DNA of 64,000 nucleotides from the NCBI GenBank assembly GCA_021810805.1, contig JAJZHW010000002.1, positions 96,998-160,997 on the forward strand, read 5' to 3'. Origin of the DNA: Nitrospirota bacterium (GTDB lineage Bacteria > Nitrospirota > Leptospirillia > Leptospirillales > Leptospirillaceae). Shown here piece by piece: positions 61,110 to 64,000 of the stretch (positions within the stretch are counted from its first letter, which is position 1; every line of letters begins with the position of its first letter). The position numbers and the translations under genes were made by a program. The notes under the pieces were generated by a model. That model did no database searches. It had not been told where the DNA came from and saw only the letters and a program-made list of their open reading frames with translations.

Positions 61110-61877
61110 ATGTCATCAGTGACGATCAAGGAGCTTCTCGACGCCGGAGTTCATTTCGGCCATCAGGCAAAACGCTGGAACCCGAAGATGAAGCGCTTCA
61201 TTTATGGGGAGCGCAACGGGATCTATATCATTGACCTTCAGCAAACCACCCGCCGCTATCGCCAGGCGACAGCCTTCATCAAGAAGATCGTCGGCGAAGG
61301 CAAGTCCGTTCTCTTCATCGCCACCAAGAAGCAGGCCCAGACCATCGTTGTCGAGGAAGCGGAGCGTTGCGGGATGTTCCACGTGACCCAGCGCTGGCTC
61401 GGAGGGATGCTGACGAACCATCAGACAATCCGGAAATCCGTTGATCGCCTCAAGAAGATCGAAGCGATGAGGGAAGGGGAGCAATGGGCCCGTCTTCCCA
61501 AAAAAGAGATTGCCCAGCTCGAGAAGGAAGAGTCAAAGCTTCGGTCGACCCTGTCGGGCATTCGTGGAATGTCGCAGCTTCCGGGGGCGGTCTTCGTCAT
61601 CGACCCCAAGAAGGAGCATATTGCGATCCATGAGGCCAACCGTCTTGGCATCCCCGTGGTGGCCATGGTCGATACGAACTGCGACCCTGATCTGATCGAT
61701 TTTCCGATTCCTGCCAACGACGATGCCATTCGCTCCATCCGCCTCATGGCCTCGGGAATCGCCGATGCTGTCATCGAAGGAGGCATTTCCCGCCGCTCTG
61801 CCCAGAAAGCCCCTGATGCGGTTTCCGTCAATGCAGGGCTGGAAGAGGCCTTCACTGCGGGAGAGGAAAAGGCCTAA
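61110..61877 (+). CDS. rpsB: 30S ribosomal protein S2
   Basis: [42 protein letters not shown]. Confidence 0.97.
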   Translation: MSSVTIKELLDAGVHFGHQAKRWNPKMKRFIYGERNGIYIIDLQQTTRRYRQATAFIKKIVGEGKSVLFIATKKQAQTIVVEEAERCGMFHVTQRWLGGMLTNHQTIRKSVDRLKKIEAMREGEQWARLPKKEIAQLEKEESKLRSTLSGIRGMSQLPGAVFVIDPKKEHIAIHEANRLGIPVVAMVDTNCDPDLIDFPIPANDDAIRSIRLMASGIADAVIEGGISRRSAQKAPDAVSVNAGLEEAFTAGEEKA

Positions 61878-61975
61878 ACTTTTTCGGACTCGAGAGTCTG
61901 CGAGGAATCTCCCCCTCCACCTGGTGCGAGGGGGCCCCCCAGGGGGATGGTAGAAAAACGGAGGAACCGAACGAT

Positions 61976-63288
<1,313 letters not shown>

Positions 63289-63319
63289 ACCTGGAACCCG
63301 GGAATGGGGAGGTAAGAAC

Positions 63320-63874
63320 GTGGACTCTGAGCTAAAGGGACATGGGGTCAAGATGGATCAGGCAGTGGACCACTTCCGGAAGGAAATTTCGACCCTCCGG
63401 ACGGGACGGCCCTCCTTGGCCCTTGTGGAGCATGTTCGCCTCGACTACTATGGAAACCAGGTCTCCCTCGACAAGGTGGCCGCCCTCAATATCGTCGACA
63501 ATCGGATGATCACCATTACTCCATGGGAGACCAAGCTGATCCCGGAGATTGAAAAGGTGATCATGGCGGCGAATCTTGGCCTGACCCCTCAAAACGACGG
63601 GAAATGTGTCCGTCTTGTCGTTCCTCCCATGACGGAGGATCGTCGAAAAGACCTGGTAAAAATTCTCAAAAAAATGGCCGAAGAGGCCAAGGTCTCGCTT
63701 CGCAATATCCGTCGGGATGCCAATGAGGACCTCAAGAAGAAGTCAAAGGACGGACTTCTGACGGAGGATCGGGTCAAGCGTCTTCAGGAAGAGGTCCAAA
63801 AGCTTGTTGATGGAGCCTCTGCGAAGGTCGATGAACATGCGAAGAAAAAGGAGCAGGAAATCCTTTCGACCTGA
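63320..63874 (+). CDS. frr: Ribosome recycling factor
   Basis: MDQAVDHFRKEISTLRTGRPSLALVEHVRLDYYGNQ, RRDANEDLKKKSKDG. GTG start. Confidence 0.96.
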   Translation: MDSELKGHGVKMDQAVDHFRKEISTLRTGRPSLALVEHVRLDYYGNQVSLDKVAALNIVDNRMITITPWETKLIPEIEKVIMAANLGLTPQNDGKCVRLVVPPMTEDRRKDLVKILKKMAEEAKVSLRNIRRDANEDLKKKSKDGLLTEDRVKRLQEEVQKLVDGASAKVDEHAKKKEQEILST

Positions 63875-63892
63875 CTTCCCACCCCCGACCCC

Positions 63893-64000
63893 ATGACCTC
63901 CTCCCTCCGCCTCTCCTGTGGCGATCTTCCAAAGTCTCGCAGCCGAGTCACCATCGATCTCGGAGGTCTTCTCGAAAATGTCGGGACGGTCCGAAAGGCC
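63893..64000 (+). CDS. Truncated 5' end of an ORF, possibly alanine racemase
   Basis: MTSSLRLSCGDLPKSRSRVTIDLGGLLENVGTVRKA; 'R-x-x-IDL-x-x-L-x-x-N' resembles alanine racemase N-termini. Only 36 codons visible. Confidence 0.4.
   Translation, partial: MTSSLRLSCGDLPKSRSRVTIDLGGLLENVGTVRKA

Overview
This is a high-GC bacterial chromosomal window, densely coding and almost entirely on the + strand. Gene content (acidophile/chemolithotroph flavour, GH57-rich glycogen cluster, many GGDEF/EAL proteins) is reminiscent of Leptospirillum/Nitrospirota, but that is an inference and no search was run. Main blocks: (1) 3' end of a large YDG/MBG-repeat secreted adhesin-like protein. (2) Alpha-glucan/glycogen cluster, ~3.3-16.9 kb: glgC, three GH57 enzymes, a GalT-like nucleotidyltransferase, a class II aldolase-like protein, a SEC-C protein and a GH15 glucoamylase, with an oppositely oriented gene encoding an unusual 10-residue tandem-repeat protein. 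(3) RND efflux block with two membrane-fusion proteins, one RND pump and one TolC-type protein, with a ygfZ-like gene on the opposite strand. (4) trxB-like gene, a CX4C repeat protein and glutamate decarboxylase. (5) Three consecutive c-di-GMP genes, the third (hemerythrin-PAS-GGDEF) broken by a frameshift. (6) Housekeeping blocks: def-fmt-htpX-rpe, mreBCD-mrdA-rodA-rng, folB, ferredoxin, B12/radical SAM, rplM-rpsI, argC, argJ, rpsB-tsf-pyrH-frr. I saw no CRISPR array, tRNA, rRNA or transposase. The most striking unexplained signals are the decad-repeat protein (13927-14298, minus), a ~55-bp two-fold symmetric operator-like array upstream of the efflux operon (17193-17247), and the single-nucleotide break in the hemerythrin-GGDEF gene at ~36615.
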